A program made the translations under genes and the position numbers. The notes beneath the pieces are model-generated. The model had not been told where the DNA came from. It did not search any database and was given only the letters and a program-made list of their open reading frames with translations. Of a stretch of 40,710 nt of DNA, positions 17,641 through 26,601 are shown piece after piece (positions within the stretch are counted from its first letter, which is position 1; each line of letters begins with the position of its first letter). The stretch is from Candidatus Altarchaeota archaeon (lineage in GTDB: Archaea > SpSt-1190 > DYHY01): contig JAUXGB010000002.1 of assembly GCA_030622515.1 (NCBI GenBank), forward strand, positions 1 to 40,710. The letters run 5' to 3'.

Positions 17641-18036
17641 ATGGGAGGTCTTGTTAGACAGGTCTGGAACAGGCTTCGATACGGCAAACCATCCGAAAAA
17701 AGATGCCTTTCTCTGGACGACGCCATAGGGTGGGCTTTCCATGACGAAGAATCCGGAGATAGATACAGTGTCAAGGCGCGCATCTCCCACAAAACCCGAG
17801 TGTCTCGCGGTAAAGTACGCATTAACTCGACAGCACCAAAAGGACCAATGGAGAAAGAACTAAGGGATGCTGTCGCACTAACGGACCTAAGGGATGCCGC
17901 TGTCACTTATGAAGTTAGGCGAAATGGAAAAGATAGTTACTTTGAACTGTGCGGTCGGTCGTCCCCATCAGGCGAAAGATCAGAGTATGCTTGGGATGTC
18001 GACATCTCGATATACGCCCAACCTGCCGAAGCATAA
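17641..18036 (+). CDS. Hypothetical orphan protein, 131 aa (orphan run member 1)
   Basis: CCTTAAAAAG promoter about 30 nt upstream; LRDAV and Y-x-WDVDI motifs also seen in the next gene. Confidence 0.65.
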   Translation: MGGLVRQVWNRLRYGKPSEKRCLSLDDAIGWAFHDEESGDRYSVKARISHKTRVSRGKVRINSTAPKGPMEKELRDAVALTDLRDAAVTYEVRRNGKDSYFELCGRSSPSGERSEYAWDVDISIYAQPAEA

Positions 18037-18076
18037 ACCCTTAAAAACCCGACCGGGAAGGCCTTGAGGAAGCAAG

Positions 18077-18403
18077 ATGTACCTTAAGAAAAGACAAATC
18101 CACAGGACCTACATCAGCAAGGAAGCCAGAGCAGCGCTTGACAGCTACTACGAGACAGGATTTGTGGAAGACCTGAGAGATGCAGTTGTCAAAGATATCG
18201 AGTTCAAAGGGTACAAGGTGAGGAAAGCTGTCCTAAATGTGGACGAGTACACCCCCTACAGCGACAGGGATTTCTTCAAGATGAGCGTTGATGCGGAAAC
18301 GAGAGGACAGGCCGACAACTTCAGATATGATGTTGAATTCGAACTCACAGATTCAGGCCCAAAAGTGCTGAAGCTTGAGGAAGTCGCCGAAGCAACAACC
18401 TAA
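18077..18403 (+). CDS. Hypothetical orphan protein, 108 aa (orphan run member 2)
   Basis: CCCTTAAAAA promoter; 'DLRDAVV...FRYDVEFEL'. Confidence 0.65.
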   Translation: MYLKKRQIHRTYISKEARAALDSYYETGFVEDLRDAVVKDIEFKGYKVRKAVLNVDEYTPYSDRDFFKMSVDAETRGQADNFRYDVEFELTDSGPKVLKLEEVAEATT

Positions 18404-18435
18404 ACCCTTAAAAAGCCCCCACTTCCTAATGGTAT

Positions 18436-18744
18436 ATGTTACATACAGACCCAGATTTAATTCAGAGCGCATATTTGACAGTAAACAACCACGTTGACCA
18501 AGAGGCCAAAAAACTTGGTTATGCTGGCGGCAGGATTCTCGGGAAAATAGGAAAAGGTTTCCATCTCAACCCCATCGGGCAGGAGAATGGCATGCAGCTT
18601 GCAGAAGCCGATTTCCAGTCAGTTTGCAAAATGTCTAACGGCGTTACAATCGTTGGCCCGAAAAAGCTAACTATCCAGTATGATGAAGCCAAGGTAACGA
18701 TTTACCAACCGCCTGTTGAAGCAGCTCCAGAGAAGATGGAATAA
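18436..18744 (+). CDS. Hypothetical orphan protein, 102 aa (orphan run member 3)
   Basis: CCCTTAAAAAG about 27 nt upstream of ATG. Confidence 0.6.
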   Translation: MLHTDPDLIQSAYLTVNNHVDQEAKKLGYAGGRILGKIGKGFHLNPIGQENGMQLAEADFQSVCKMSNGVTIVGPKKLTIQYDEAKVTIYQPPVEAAPEKME

Positions 18745-18783
18745 ATTAAAAACCCTTAAAAATCCCAAAGTCCCCACTCATCT

Positions 18784-19200
18784 ATGGGGAGGCGTGTAAG
18801 CAAGCTTCTAGGCTATCTTTCCCGCCTTTTAGAGCTCCAGAAAGAAGCCTGCCGGGACTGGAGATACGGCGAAGGCCAGAAGCCTTTCGACAGCGCTGTC
18901 AAGGAACTCTGCCACGAGGACGAGCGGAGCCTTTTCCCTTGGAAGCACAAGATAACTGGCGAACTTCTTGGCGATGGTTGGAATTCCCACGTCCCTGTCC
19001 GAAGCGGCCGCGTCGAAGGCGAGCACAAAGCGGTCGAGGCGGCAAGAACGCTTGCCGATGTGATTGTCGGGCCGAAAGCAACAGACCACCTTTGCCATGT
19101 CGAATCAGGCGACGGGTACAGGGAGCTTTCCGGAACAGCAACAAGGGCCAACGGGACCCCAGTGAGCTACTTTCTCAAAGACACATTCCAAAAGTATTAG
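18784..19200 (+). CDS. Hypothetical orphan protein, 138 aa (orphan run member 4)
   Basis: CCCTTAAAAA promoter; 'ESGDGYRELSGTATRANG' resembles 'ESGDRYSVKARISHKTR' of member 1. Confidence 0.6.
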   Translation: MGRRVSKLLGYLSRLLELQKEACRDWRYGEGQKPFDSAVKELCHEDERSLFPWKHKITGELLGDGWNSHVPVRSGRVEGEHKAVEAARTLADVIVGPKATDHLCHVESGDGYRELSGTATRANGTPVSYFLKDTFQKY

Positions 19201-19260
19201 CCTGACAGACCATAGCAACCTATATAAATCATAACCCTTTCCAAGTAGCAATAAAGAGGG

Positions 19261-19953
19261 ATGAATATGAATGGAATATGTCATTCAATGGAAGATGTAG
19301 ACAACTATCTTAGCAAGGAAGACAGGAAGCAACTTGAGGGTGCTGTAAGCGAGTGCCTAATGGATATGAGTCCTTTTCACGAAGAAACAGCTGAAGAGAT
19401 TAATGACCTAGAGATTGGGCTTCTCCGCCACGAAAGGCTGACAGACAAGGAAGGTTCCGAGTACGACCAGTTCAGTCTTCACGCCAGTGCAATGGTTAGG
19501 GCGGGAAAGACATGGTCAACCCGAGCGCAACCAATTCAGTATCGCCACGACCTTGGAAGACCGTTCAGCGCATTAGAATCCGATTCCAATGCGGGCTATT
19601 TCCTAGGTGTAGACAATCCTATGAGAAATGTTGTTCGTCTGCTTTCCAATCTAACCACACAGGCAGGAATCAAACTTCAGGAAATAAATCAGGTTAAACC
19701 TCTGGGCGGATGGGACAATTTCAACTACGGCTGCTCCCGTCAGGGAGAGAACGCCCCTCCAGGAAGTGCAACCATGATATACCACATAGAAGGCGTTGGA
19801 AAAAGGGAAGGTGACGAGCCTCTTTCTGTTGAGGGAACTGCCAAAGTCAGTGTCAGGAAGTTTGATGCAGCCCATCCACATGCCTGCTGCCTTGACCTAG
19901 AAATAACGGACTATGCCGAGCCAGGCAAGGTCATGCTTAACCAAGAAGCATAG
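19261..19953 (+). CDS. Hypothetical orphan protein, 230 aa (orphan run member 5)
   Basis: Long ORF, own upstream region with tatataaatc element. Confidence 0.65.
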   Translation: MNMNGICHSMEDVDNYLSKEDRKQLEGAVSECLMDMSPFHEETAEEINDLEIGLLRHERLTDKEGSEYDQFSLHASAMVRAGKTWSTRAQPIQYRHDLGRPFSALESDSNAGYFLGVDNPMRNVVRLLSNLTTQAGIKLQEINQVKPLGGWDNFNYGCSRQGENAPPGSATMIYHIEGVGKREGDEPLSVEGTAKVSVRKFDAAHPHACCLDLEITDYAEPGKVMLNQEA

Positions 19954-19991
19954 GGCAGTAAGAATATAAGCTGCCTATCTTATATGAAAGC

Positions 19992-21818
19992 ATGGACTGG
20001 GGCAAGCTTGGGCTAAAGGTTGGTCTGGAAGTTCACCAACAGCTGAAGAGCTCTAAGTTATTTTGCGCCTGCCCATCCCTCCTGCGGCAGGACCCGCCTG
20101 ATTTGAAGCTTGAGCGGAAGCATCGTCCTGTCGCCAGTGAGGTCGGGACGCTTGACCCGGCTGCTTTGCACGAGTTCCTCAAGGGGAAGGCCTACCTCTA
20201 CGAGGCCTACCGAGATACAACCTGCCTTGTTGAGCTGGACGAGGAGCCGCCGCACAAACTCAACCTTGAGGCATTGAAAATCGTTATCGAGGTTGCCAAG
20301 GGACTGGGAGCGCAGCCCTTCGGCGAGCTTCACATCATGAGGAAAGCCATAATTGATGGCTCATGCCCTTCAGGCTTCCAGCGGACCCTGCTTGTGGCAG
20401 GCGACGGCTCCCTGCCCTTTGGCGGGAAGCAAATCAGGATAGAGACTATCGCCCTTGAGGAAGACGCCGCAAGGATTATTTCAAAAAGCAACAAGATAAC
20501 AGTCTTCCGGTTGGACAGGCTTGGCATCCCCCTTATCGAGATAACAACCTCGCCTGACATGGCTACGCCGGACGAGGCGAAAGCAGGCGCCGAGGCGATT
20601 GGCTTGCTTCTCCGCAGCACAGGCAAGGTTATGAGGGGGCTCGGGACCATTAGGCAGGACCTGAACGTGTCGATAAAGGGTGGCGAAAGGATTGAACTCA
20701 AGGGCGTCCAGCGACTTGATTTAATTCCGGATATGGTCCGAAACGAAGTCGCCCGTCAGCAGGCGCTAATCAGTCTTGCGAAGCAGCTGAAAGGGAAAGA
20801 CAAGGATTTCGAAACCAGCATCAGGGACGTTACCGACATCTTCCAAAGCACAGCCTGCCGGATTCTCAAGCCTCCCATCTACGCAGTCAGAATTCCAAAC
20901 TTTGCAGGCATACTAAAGCTTCCCCTGCACGCAGGAAGGCATTTTGGGAAGGAAGTGGCTGACTATGTAAGAGTCAAGGCCGGCGTTCGCGGCTTCTTCC
21001 ACACAGACGAGATGCCGGCCTACGGGGTAAGCGCTGAGGAAGTAGGCCTGCTCCGCAGCAGGCTGGAGGCCGGTCCAAGAGACCTTGTCGCTTTTGTTTC
21101 AGCCTCAAAAGAGCAGGCGCGCACCGCCCTAGCTGTTGTTGTTGACAGGTGTAAAATGGCATTCAACGGCGTGCCAAAGGAAACCCGTCAGGCTCGCGAG
21201 GACGGCTCAAGCTCCTTCCTTCGGCCTCTTGGCGGCGCAGCAAGAATGTATCCTGAAACCGACCTCCTTCCCATTGTTCTTCCCGAACACTTTGTCAGCA
21301 AAATCAAGCCGCCCCAACCGGTTGAGAAGAAGCTCGAGAAGCTTGAGAGGCTTGGCCTTAACCGCACCCTTGCAAAGGCTATCCTTCTCTCAGAGCGAAG
21401 CAGGGTTTTCCACCACGCTGTCAAGGCTGGTGTGAGGCCGACCCTTGCCGCAAGTATTCTTGAGGAGACGCTGCCTTACCTTAGAAGGGAAGGCCTTGAC
21501 ATTGCGTCCATCAGCGACAGCAGCCTGAGGGAGATGTTTGAAATGCTTGCAAGGGGGAAGCTGACGAAGGAAGTTGTCCCTGACGCGATAGCCCTGCTTG
21601 CGAGGAACATGCCGCTCAACACTCTGGCTTCAGAGAAGCTGACCGAGGACGAGCTGCGCAGGGAGCTGAAAAAACTCATTGGCGAAAATGAGGGCTATAT
21701 TGAGTCAAAGGGAAAGTACGCAATAAGCGGCCTCATGGGAATGGCCATGAAGAGGTTCAAAGGGAAGGCCGAAGGCCAGACAATCAGCAGACTTCTGAAG
21801 GAAGAGCTATCGCTCTAG
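19992..21818 (+). CDS. gatE: Glutamyl-tRNA(Gln) amidotransferase subunit E
   Basis: 'GLKVGLEVHQQLKSSKLFCACPS', 'RLGIPLIEITTSPDM', 'GLGTIRQDLNVSIKGGERIELKGVQ'. Confidence 0.97.
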   Translation: MDWGKLGLKVGLEVHQQLKSSKLFCACPSLLRQDPPDLKLERKHRPVASEVGTLDPAALHEFLKGKAYLYEAYRDTTCLVELDEEPPHKLNLEALKIVIEVAKGLGAQPFGELHIMRKAIIDGSCPSGFQRTLLVAGDGSLPFGGKQIRIETIALEEDAARIISKSNKITVFRLDRLGIPLIEITTSPDMATPDEAKAGAEAIGLLLRSTGKVMRGLGTIRQDLNVSIKGGERIELKGVQRLDLIPDMVRNEVARQQALISLAKQLKGKDKDFETSIRDVTDIFQSTACRILKPPIYAVRIPNFAGILKLPLHAGRHFGKEVADYVRVKAGVRGFFHTDEMPAYGVSAEEVGLLRSRLEAGPRDLVAFVSASKEQARTALAVVVDRCKMAFNGVPKETRQAREDGSSSFLRPLGGAARMYPETDLLPIVLPEHFVSKIKPPQPVEKKLEKLERLGLNRTLAKAILLSERSRVFHHAVKAGVRPTLAASILEETLPYLRREGLDIASISDSSLREMFEMLARGKLTKEVVPDAIALLARNMPLNTLASEKLTEDELRRELKKLIGENEGYIESKGKYAISGLMGMAMKRFKGKAEGQTISRLLKEELSL

Positions 21819-22022
21819 AATGACGCCCCTTCTCATCACATCCTCGATTTTTCCAAGCCGCTTCTCCATCAACTCAACCTTCGTCTCAAGGCCTTTCAGC
21901 AGATTGACCTTGACCTGAAGGTCGTGAAGCGTCTGCTCCATATTCTGAATCCTGAAGGTAAGAACCCTTTCATTCAGCTCTTTCAGCTCCTCTTCGTCAA
22001 AACGCCTGTCCATCTCGTCCAT
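21807..22022 (-). CDS. Small coiled-coil protein, 71 aa
   Basis: Heptad-like 'RIQNMEQTLHDLQVKVNLLKGLETKVELMEKRLGKIEDVM'. Confidence 0.5.
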   Translation of the reverse strand: MDEMDRRFDEEELKELNERVLTFRIQNMEQTLHDLQVKVNLLKGLETKVELMEKRLGKIEDVMRRGVILER

Positions 22023-22054
22023 AGGGAGTCAGGTGATGGGAAAGTAATAAATGT

Positions 22055-22348
22055 TTGTCTGCCTTAGTTGGGCTGATGGTCGGTTTATCCTTTTCTGCAC
22101 CAACCCTTCTCCTAAATGCAGGCATAATCCTCGTTCTTGTATCGGCAATTTTAGGTGGCATAATCTACCAGCAACTTTCAAGGCAATGCACCTTTGACGA
22201 GAATTCGCTTAGCTGCGACTATGCCGGGTACCTGAAGTATGGCATACTTGGCTTTGGGTTTCTGGGCTTAGTCTTTGTTCTTGCCGGGTTCACCCTGAGT
22301 ATAATAGGCGGGCTGGAAAACGAGCCCAGGAGGCTCGGGAAAAAATGA
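22055..22348 (+). CDS. Small membrane protein (start uncertain: TTG 22055 or internal ATG)
   Basis: Three hydrophobic segments. Confidence 0.5.
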   Translation: MSALVGLMVGLSFSAPTLLLNAGIILVLVSAILGGIIYQQLSRQCTFDENSLSCDYAGYLKYGILGFGFLGLVFVLAGFTLSIIGGLENEPRRLGKK

Positions 22349-22668
22349 ATGAAAAAACTTACATCGGTGTAATTGCGGTAACCTTCGGCCTCTGCTTCTT
22401 CATCGCCTCCCTTATGACAATCTTCCTCCCGGGATTTGGTGACCTTCACCTAGGTTTTCTTGGATGGCTTGCCATAACGATTGAAAACATCTTTCCTTCC
22501 CTGAAACACGTAGCCTTCCCCCTTGCAATGTTTCTTGACTGGATAATTGTCTTTGGCGTGGGATTTACAATTGGGGCCTTAATAGTTATTGAAATGAGGG
22601 CCAAGAACAAGGGCAAGTGGGACCAGTTCGCGGTAAAGCATTCAATAGAAACCGCCAACTCGTTCTGA
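22345..22668 (+). CDS. Small membrane protein, 107 aa
   Basis: Hydrophobic segments; 4-nt overlap with the preceding ORF. Confidence 0.55.
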   Translation: MNEKTYIGVIAVTFGLCFFIASLMTIFLPGFGDLHLGFLGWLAITIENIFPSLKHVAFPLAMFLDWIIVFGVGFTIGALIVIEMRAKNKGKWDQFAVKHSIETANSF

Positions 22669-22689
22669 AACAACACAAGAAGGAGGACA

Positions 22690-22990
22690 TCCTACTCGGT
22701 CTTTACCCCGCCTAATCAGGAATGGGTTGTCCTTTCGGAACATCCTCTCAAGACTTGTCAATTACCCCCAAGTCTTTTTCACCTTCCAAATTGGCATGTG
22801 AGGCTGCCAATAAGTGAGAGGTGGCCGGGAGATAGGATGGATGCACTTTGGTGCAAATCCTATCGGCTTATGCACCCCCCGTGCAGCATTGAGCCAAAAG
22901 ATTTGAGGCAACTTCCTTATGATTCCTGTCTCCAAGTTCCGTAAGGTTTGTTTGCCTGTAGGCCCTTGACTTCTACCCCCGCGGCCAAGA
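22690..22990 (-). ncRNA. Candidate large structured RNA (about 300 nt); minus strand favoured, identity unknown
   Basis: Perfect helices: GATAGGAT/ATCCTATC with inner TGCAC/GTGCA; GGCT..TGCAC/GTGCA..AGCC; TTGGCA/TGCCAA; AAGACTTG/CAAGTCTT; AGGCAA/TTGCCT with inner CCTTA/TAAGG; minus-strand TCC-GAAA-GGA; minus-strand TATA-like ATTATTTATA near 23010-23020. Confidence 0.5.
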
Positions 22991-23140
22991 GTATATAGGC
23001 GGTTCGAGTATAAATAATTGCGTTACACCTGTTTGGTTTCTACAAAAACATCGCTTAGCGTCGATTAATCAGGGGTTACTTTGCCGTAATAAAGCACAAA
23101 ACCAAGCAATCTTAATAAGACCCCTGCCCCTTAGTTGCTC

Positions 23141-24568
23141 ATGGGTGGCTCCCTCGGCTTTGCAGTTCTCAGAATGCCTTCCGGAAAAAGAGTTGGCAAG
23201 GCGCCCTACGGAGAGATAGTCAGGACGAAGAAGGAGTTCTTTCCAATTTACAGGATTACGGAAATCCCGCCCCTGTCCGAAACCGACATCTTCCGCATCG
23301 AGAAGGTTCTGAAGATTTACGAGGAGAAGGCAGATTTCCAGTCGCTCGGTGACGAGAGGAAGAAAGACCTTCAAAACCTTGTCTCAAAATACTCTAGTGC
23401 GTTAGGCATCAAGGGGAAGAAACTGTCAGACAGGGAGAAGAAAGTGTATGCAGAGGTCTGCTACATTATGTCTGGCGAAGGCCTTGGGCCGCTCTCGCTC
23501 CTCCTGCCGGACGACGAGCTCGAGGAAATAATGGTCAATGGGCTCAACAAGCCAATCTACGTCTATCACAGGAAGTTTGGCATGTGCAAAACCAACCTAA
23601 CATTTGACCGGCCAGACTACTTTGTTGAAAAGGTAAACCAAATCCTCTCGTCTATCGGACGACGGATAGACGAAACCCACCCGCGGGCACACGGCGTGCT
23701 GAAGAGTGGCGACAGGATTGCTGCACTCATGCCTCCCTATTCCCGGGACTATTCTCTTGACATAAGAAAGTTTTCAGTTCGTCCCCTGACCGTCCTTGAC
23801 CTGATTAAAAAGAATATGCTAACCTACGAAGCTGCGGCCTTTCTCTGGATTATTTTCGAAGCAGGTTGCAACGTAGGAATTGTTGGCAACACCGGAGCCG
23901 GAAAAACAACCCTTCTCAATGCACTCTTCCGATTCGTTCCTTACCACCAAAGGGTCTTGTGCGTGGAGGAAACACCTGAAATCCAGATACCGCAGGAGCA
24001 GTATGTGAGAATGATTTCTGTTGAAAACCTCGACATAACCCTGCAGGATGCAATCCTTGACTCGCTCCGGTTACGGCCTGGCCGGGTGATAATAGGGGAG
24101 GTGAGGAGCCCGCAGGAAGTTGAAGCCCTAAAAGATTCCTGCCTTGCCGGACAAGCCCTCGGCACCTACTTCACTTACCATGCAGAAAATTCCAACTTTG
24201 CAATCCAAAGATTAAACGAACAAGGATTTTCCCCACGCGACCTGACGGCAATCAACCTTCTTGTGGTTTGCAAGAGGTATGAAAAAAAATCTGACTGCAG
24301 GACCCACCGAACGGTTACTGAGATAGTTGAGATAACAAAAAAGTTCAACGCTTTACCAAAACTCAAAACCCTTTTCTCTTACGACTTTGCCAAAGACCTG
24401 CTCAAAAAGAAAACACTAGACGCAGAGCTTGTGAAATCAATATCAAAACTTTACTTCTCCGGAAAAATATCCACCTTCATGAAGGAACTCAAGCGACGGG
24501 AGAGGATTCTGAAATCCCTCAAACCCTTAAGCGATAAAGACTTCTTCACAAAGATTCAGGGAGGCTAA
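23141..24568 (+). CDS. Type II/IV secretion-type ATPase (pilus/archaellum assembly, GspE/FlaI/TadA superfamily)
   Basis: 'NVGIVGNTGAGKTTLLNALFRFVP' Walker A; 'LRLRPGRVIIGEVRSPQEVEAL'; 'ALGTYFTYHAEN'. Confidence 0.92.
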   Translation: MGGSLGFAVLRMPSGKRVGKAPYGEIVRTKKEFFPIYRITEIPPLSETDIFRIEKVLKIYEEKADFQSLGDERKKDLQNLVSKYSSALGIKGKKLSDREKKVYAEVCYIMSGEGLGPLSLLLPDDELEEIMVNGLNKPIYVYHRKFGMCKTNLTFDRPDYFVEKVNQILSSIGRRIDETHPRAHGVLKSGDRIAALMPPYSRDYSLDIRKFSVRPLTVLDLIKKNMLTYEAAAFLWIIFEAGCNVGIVGNTGAGKTTLLNALFRFVPYHQRVLCVEETPEIQIPQEQYVRMISVENLDITLQDAILDSLRLRPGRVIIGEVRSPQEVEALKDSCLAGQALGTYFTYHAENSNFAIQRLNEQGFSPRDLTAINLLVVCKRYEKKSDCRTHRTVTEIVEITKKFNALPKLKTLFSYDFAKDLLKKKTLDAELVKSISKLYFSGKISTFMKELKRRERILKSLKPLSDKDFFTKIQGG

Positions 24569-24569
24569 G

Positions 24570-25148
24570 ATGCTGAAAACAATTTCAGCAGGGTTTCTAA
24601 AGGCGTTGAAAGTCAAGAGACTCGAGAGCGAGCTCCCTTTCGCAACCCGCTACTTTGCCCAGCTGCTCTCCCTTGGCATCGGACCTGAAGAAGCCCTAAA
24701 GAAAATCTCCGAGATGAACTTTGGCGAGTTGTCTACAGCACTACTCGGCGTAATTCAACAGTTCAAAAAAGGAAGCTCCCTTGAAAAAGCATTTTCAATC
24801 AGCCAAAAGGAAATTGGCTCGAAAAACTATGACCGCTTTGTAAGCATTGTGCTTCAGACCTGCAGGATAGGTGTTACAGGGGAATCCTCCGAGCTTGCGT
24901 TAAGGCTCGCCCGCCACTTTATTGAGGAAAAGAAAAGCCAGTATCAGGAATTTGCCTCAAAATCATCCCTCCTCTCGATGCTTGTCGTGACCCTGACAGC
25001 CCTCCTGCCTGCCGTTTTAGCCTTCATCATCGCCTTTACAGGAACCTTCTCCCAGACCCCTGCCCTCATCTATGCAATTTTCCTCGTCCTGCTGCCCCTC
25101 CTCTCATTACTCATGTTTGCCAAAATGAAAACAATCCAGCCTGATTGA
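24570..25148 (+). CDS. Type II secretion system F-domain membrane protein (short, 192 aa)
   Basis: 'LPFATRYFAQLLSLGIGPEEALKKIS', C-terminal TM helices; adjacent to the ATPase. Confidence 0.75.
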   Translation: MLKTISAGFLKALKVKRLESELPFATRYFAQLLSLGIGPEEALKKISEMNFGELSTALLGVIQQFKKGSSLEKAFSISQKEIGSKNYDRFVSIVLQTCRIGVTGESSELALRLARHFIEEKKSQYQEFASKSSLLSMLVVTLTALLPAVLAFIIAFTGTFSQTPALIYAIFLVLLPLLSLLMFAKMKTIQPD

Positions 25149-25149
25149 A

Positions 25150-26034
25150 ATGACAGACTACCAGCTAGCACTTGCGAAGGGAAAGAAGGTTTCGCGGGCC
25201 GCAGCCTTCCTTCAGTTTCTCAAGCAACACAACATAAAGGACGAACAAACCTACCGCAAGGCAGCCATAACTGCATCACTTATCGCCTTCTTCATCATCT
25301 TCCTGCTCTCCAACCTTTGGATTTCACTCTTCACCTCTTTCTTCCTCTTCTCGCTCCTCTTCAACCTCCCTTCTTATCTGGCAAGTAAGTACCGGGAGGA
25401 GCTTGAATGCCACCTTGTTCCTGCCCTCTATGCGGCTGCAAGAATGCCAAAGGGCACACCGTCCTCAAAAGTGATTTCCCGGCTGGCCGAGATGAAAGAG
25501 TTCGGCCTGCTGAGCGAGCTCTTCGCCAGCATCAACGCTCACTATTCAAAGGCATCAGGCCGCCACTCCTATTCCCACATCTTCAGGAAATTTTCATCAA
25601 CAATCGGAAGCAGCAAGCTGGAGAGAATGTTTGAAATCCTCAATCTAGGCCTCAAGCACAACAAGGACGCCAACAGCATCCTGCTGAAAAGTGCAGAAGA
25701 CCTTGAGGACATCGAACTTCTTCTGAGGCAGCGCCGCAGCCAGTTGACCTCACAAAAACTAACCCTCCTCTTCAGCTCCGCCATCCTCCTGCCGGCAATC
25801 CTCTCGGCAACCTCGGAAATCCTATCCATCCTTGTTTCCTCAGGCGTTGGCAATTTCGCCAACCCACAAGTCCTCTTTAACTCCCTTCTGGGCTACACCC
25901 TTCTCGAAGCAATCTTCGCGGCAGTCTGGCTCTCCTATTCAATAGAACAGCGAAAAAGCGCCCTTGCCCTCTATCTTCCAACGTTAACTTTATTAGCAAT
26001 GGCTGTTTTCACCATCGTAGGTGGCCTAATATGA
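25150..26034 (+). CDS. Type II secretion system F-domain membrane protein (294 aa)
   Basis: 'ECHLVPALYAAARMPKGTPSSKVISRLAEM', multiple TM segments. Confidence 0.75.
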   Translation: MTDYQLALAKGKKVSRAAAFLQFLKQHNIKDEQTYRKAAITASLIAFFIIFLLSNLWISLFTSFFLFSLLFNLPSYLASKYREELECHLVPALYAAARMPKGTPSSKVISRLAEMKEFGLLSELFASINAHYSKASGRHSYSHIFRKFSSTIGSSKLERMFEILNLGLKHNKDANSILLKSAEDLEDIELLLRQRRSQLTSQKLTLLFSSAILLPAILSATSEILSILVSSGVGNFANPQVLFNSLLGYTLLEAIFAAVWLSYSIEQRKSALALYLPTLTLLAMAVFTIVGGLI

Positions 26035-26192
26035 GAGCTCTATCTTCCCTGGAATGGCTTGTAATCTTCATAATAGTCGTTGGCGCCCTCTCGGTAGTCA
26101 TCGGCACCTTCTACGACGTCTGGAACCCTGTTCAGGCCAACGCAACGGCAGCCTCAGGCAACCTGCTGGACGCCCTTGGAAACCTTGGCTAA
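26031..26192 (+). CDS. Type IV pilin-like small protein, 53 aa; not in the supplied ORF track
   Basis: Translation MRALSSLEWLVIFIIVVGALSVVIGTFYDVWNPVQANATAASGNLLDALGNLG; ATGA overlap with the F-domain gene; class III signal-like RA|LSSLE with E at +5, then a hydrophobic helix. Confidence 0.7.
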   Translation: MRALSSLEWLVIFIIVVGALSVVIGTFYDVWNPVQANATAASGNLLDALGNLG

Positions 26193-26238
26193 TTAACCTC
26201 TTAAAAGTGAATAAAACTTATAAAGCCCTCCTGTAACT

Positions 26239-26601
26239 ATGGTTCTGGTGACATTAATGAACGACAGGCAGAAGAAAATACTTGACGCTGCGAAACCAAT
26301 TGTAAAACAACTCGCACAGGAACTTAAGCCGGCGTACAATGAAGAGCTTGTACCTTCTACAGAACAGATTCTTTCCGGCCTAACGCTCGAACGCGGACCC
26401 GACAGGAAGTTCGAAATCCCTTGCGGAGCTTCAGTCTACACGAAAGACAAAATGGGATGGATAGGACTGCCAGTTTTCCAAGCAGTTCTAAGTCACAAGG
26501 ACGGAAGCTACCAATTCGAGATTGTGAAAAACCTGTCGGTTGACAGTGGCTTATCTAACCACTACATGGAACAGCTTAACAAAGTTGCAGCAGAAGCTTA
26601 A
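26239..26601 (+). CDS. Hypothetical protein, 120 aa (start may be ATG 26257)
   Basis: ORF with aaaacttataaagc promoter-like element. Confidence 0.6.
   Translation: MVLVTLMNDRQKKILDAAKPIVKQLAQELKPAYNEELVPSTEQILSGLTLERGPDRKFEIPCGASVYTKDKMGWIGLPVFQAVLSHKDGSYQFEIVKNLSVDSGLSNHYMEQLNKVAAEA

Noticed and set aside
22981-23020. GGTTCGAGT resembling a tRNA T-loop in the intergenic gap
   Set aside because: No matching 3' stem, acceptor or anticodon arm; the sequence overlaps TATA-like promoter elements.
24570-25150. Frameshift splitting a single FlaJ-like gene
   Set aside because: Stop and next ATG are adjacent, and each product has its own F-domain-like region and TM helices; treated as two genes, although a sequencing error cannot be excluded.
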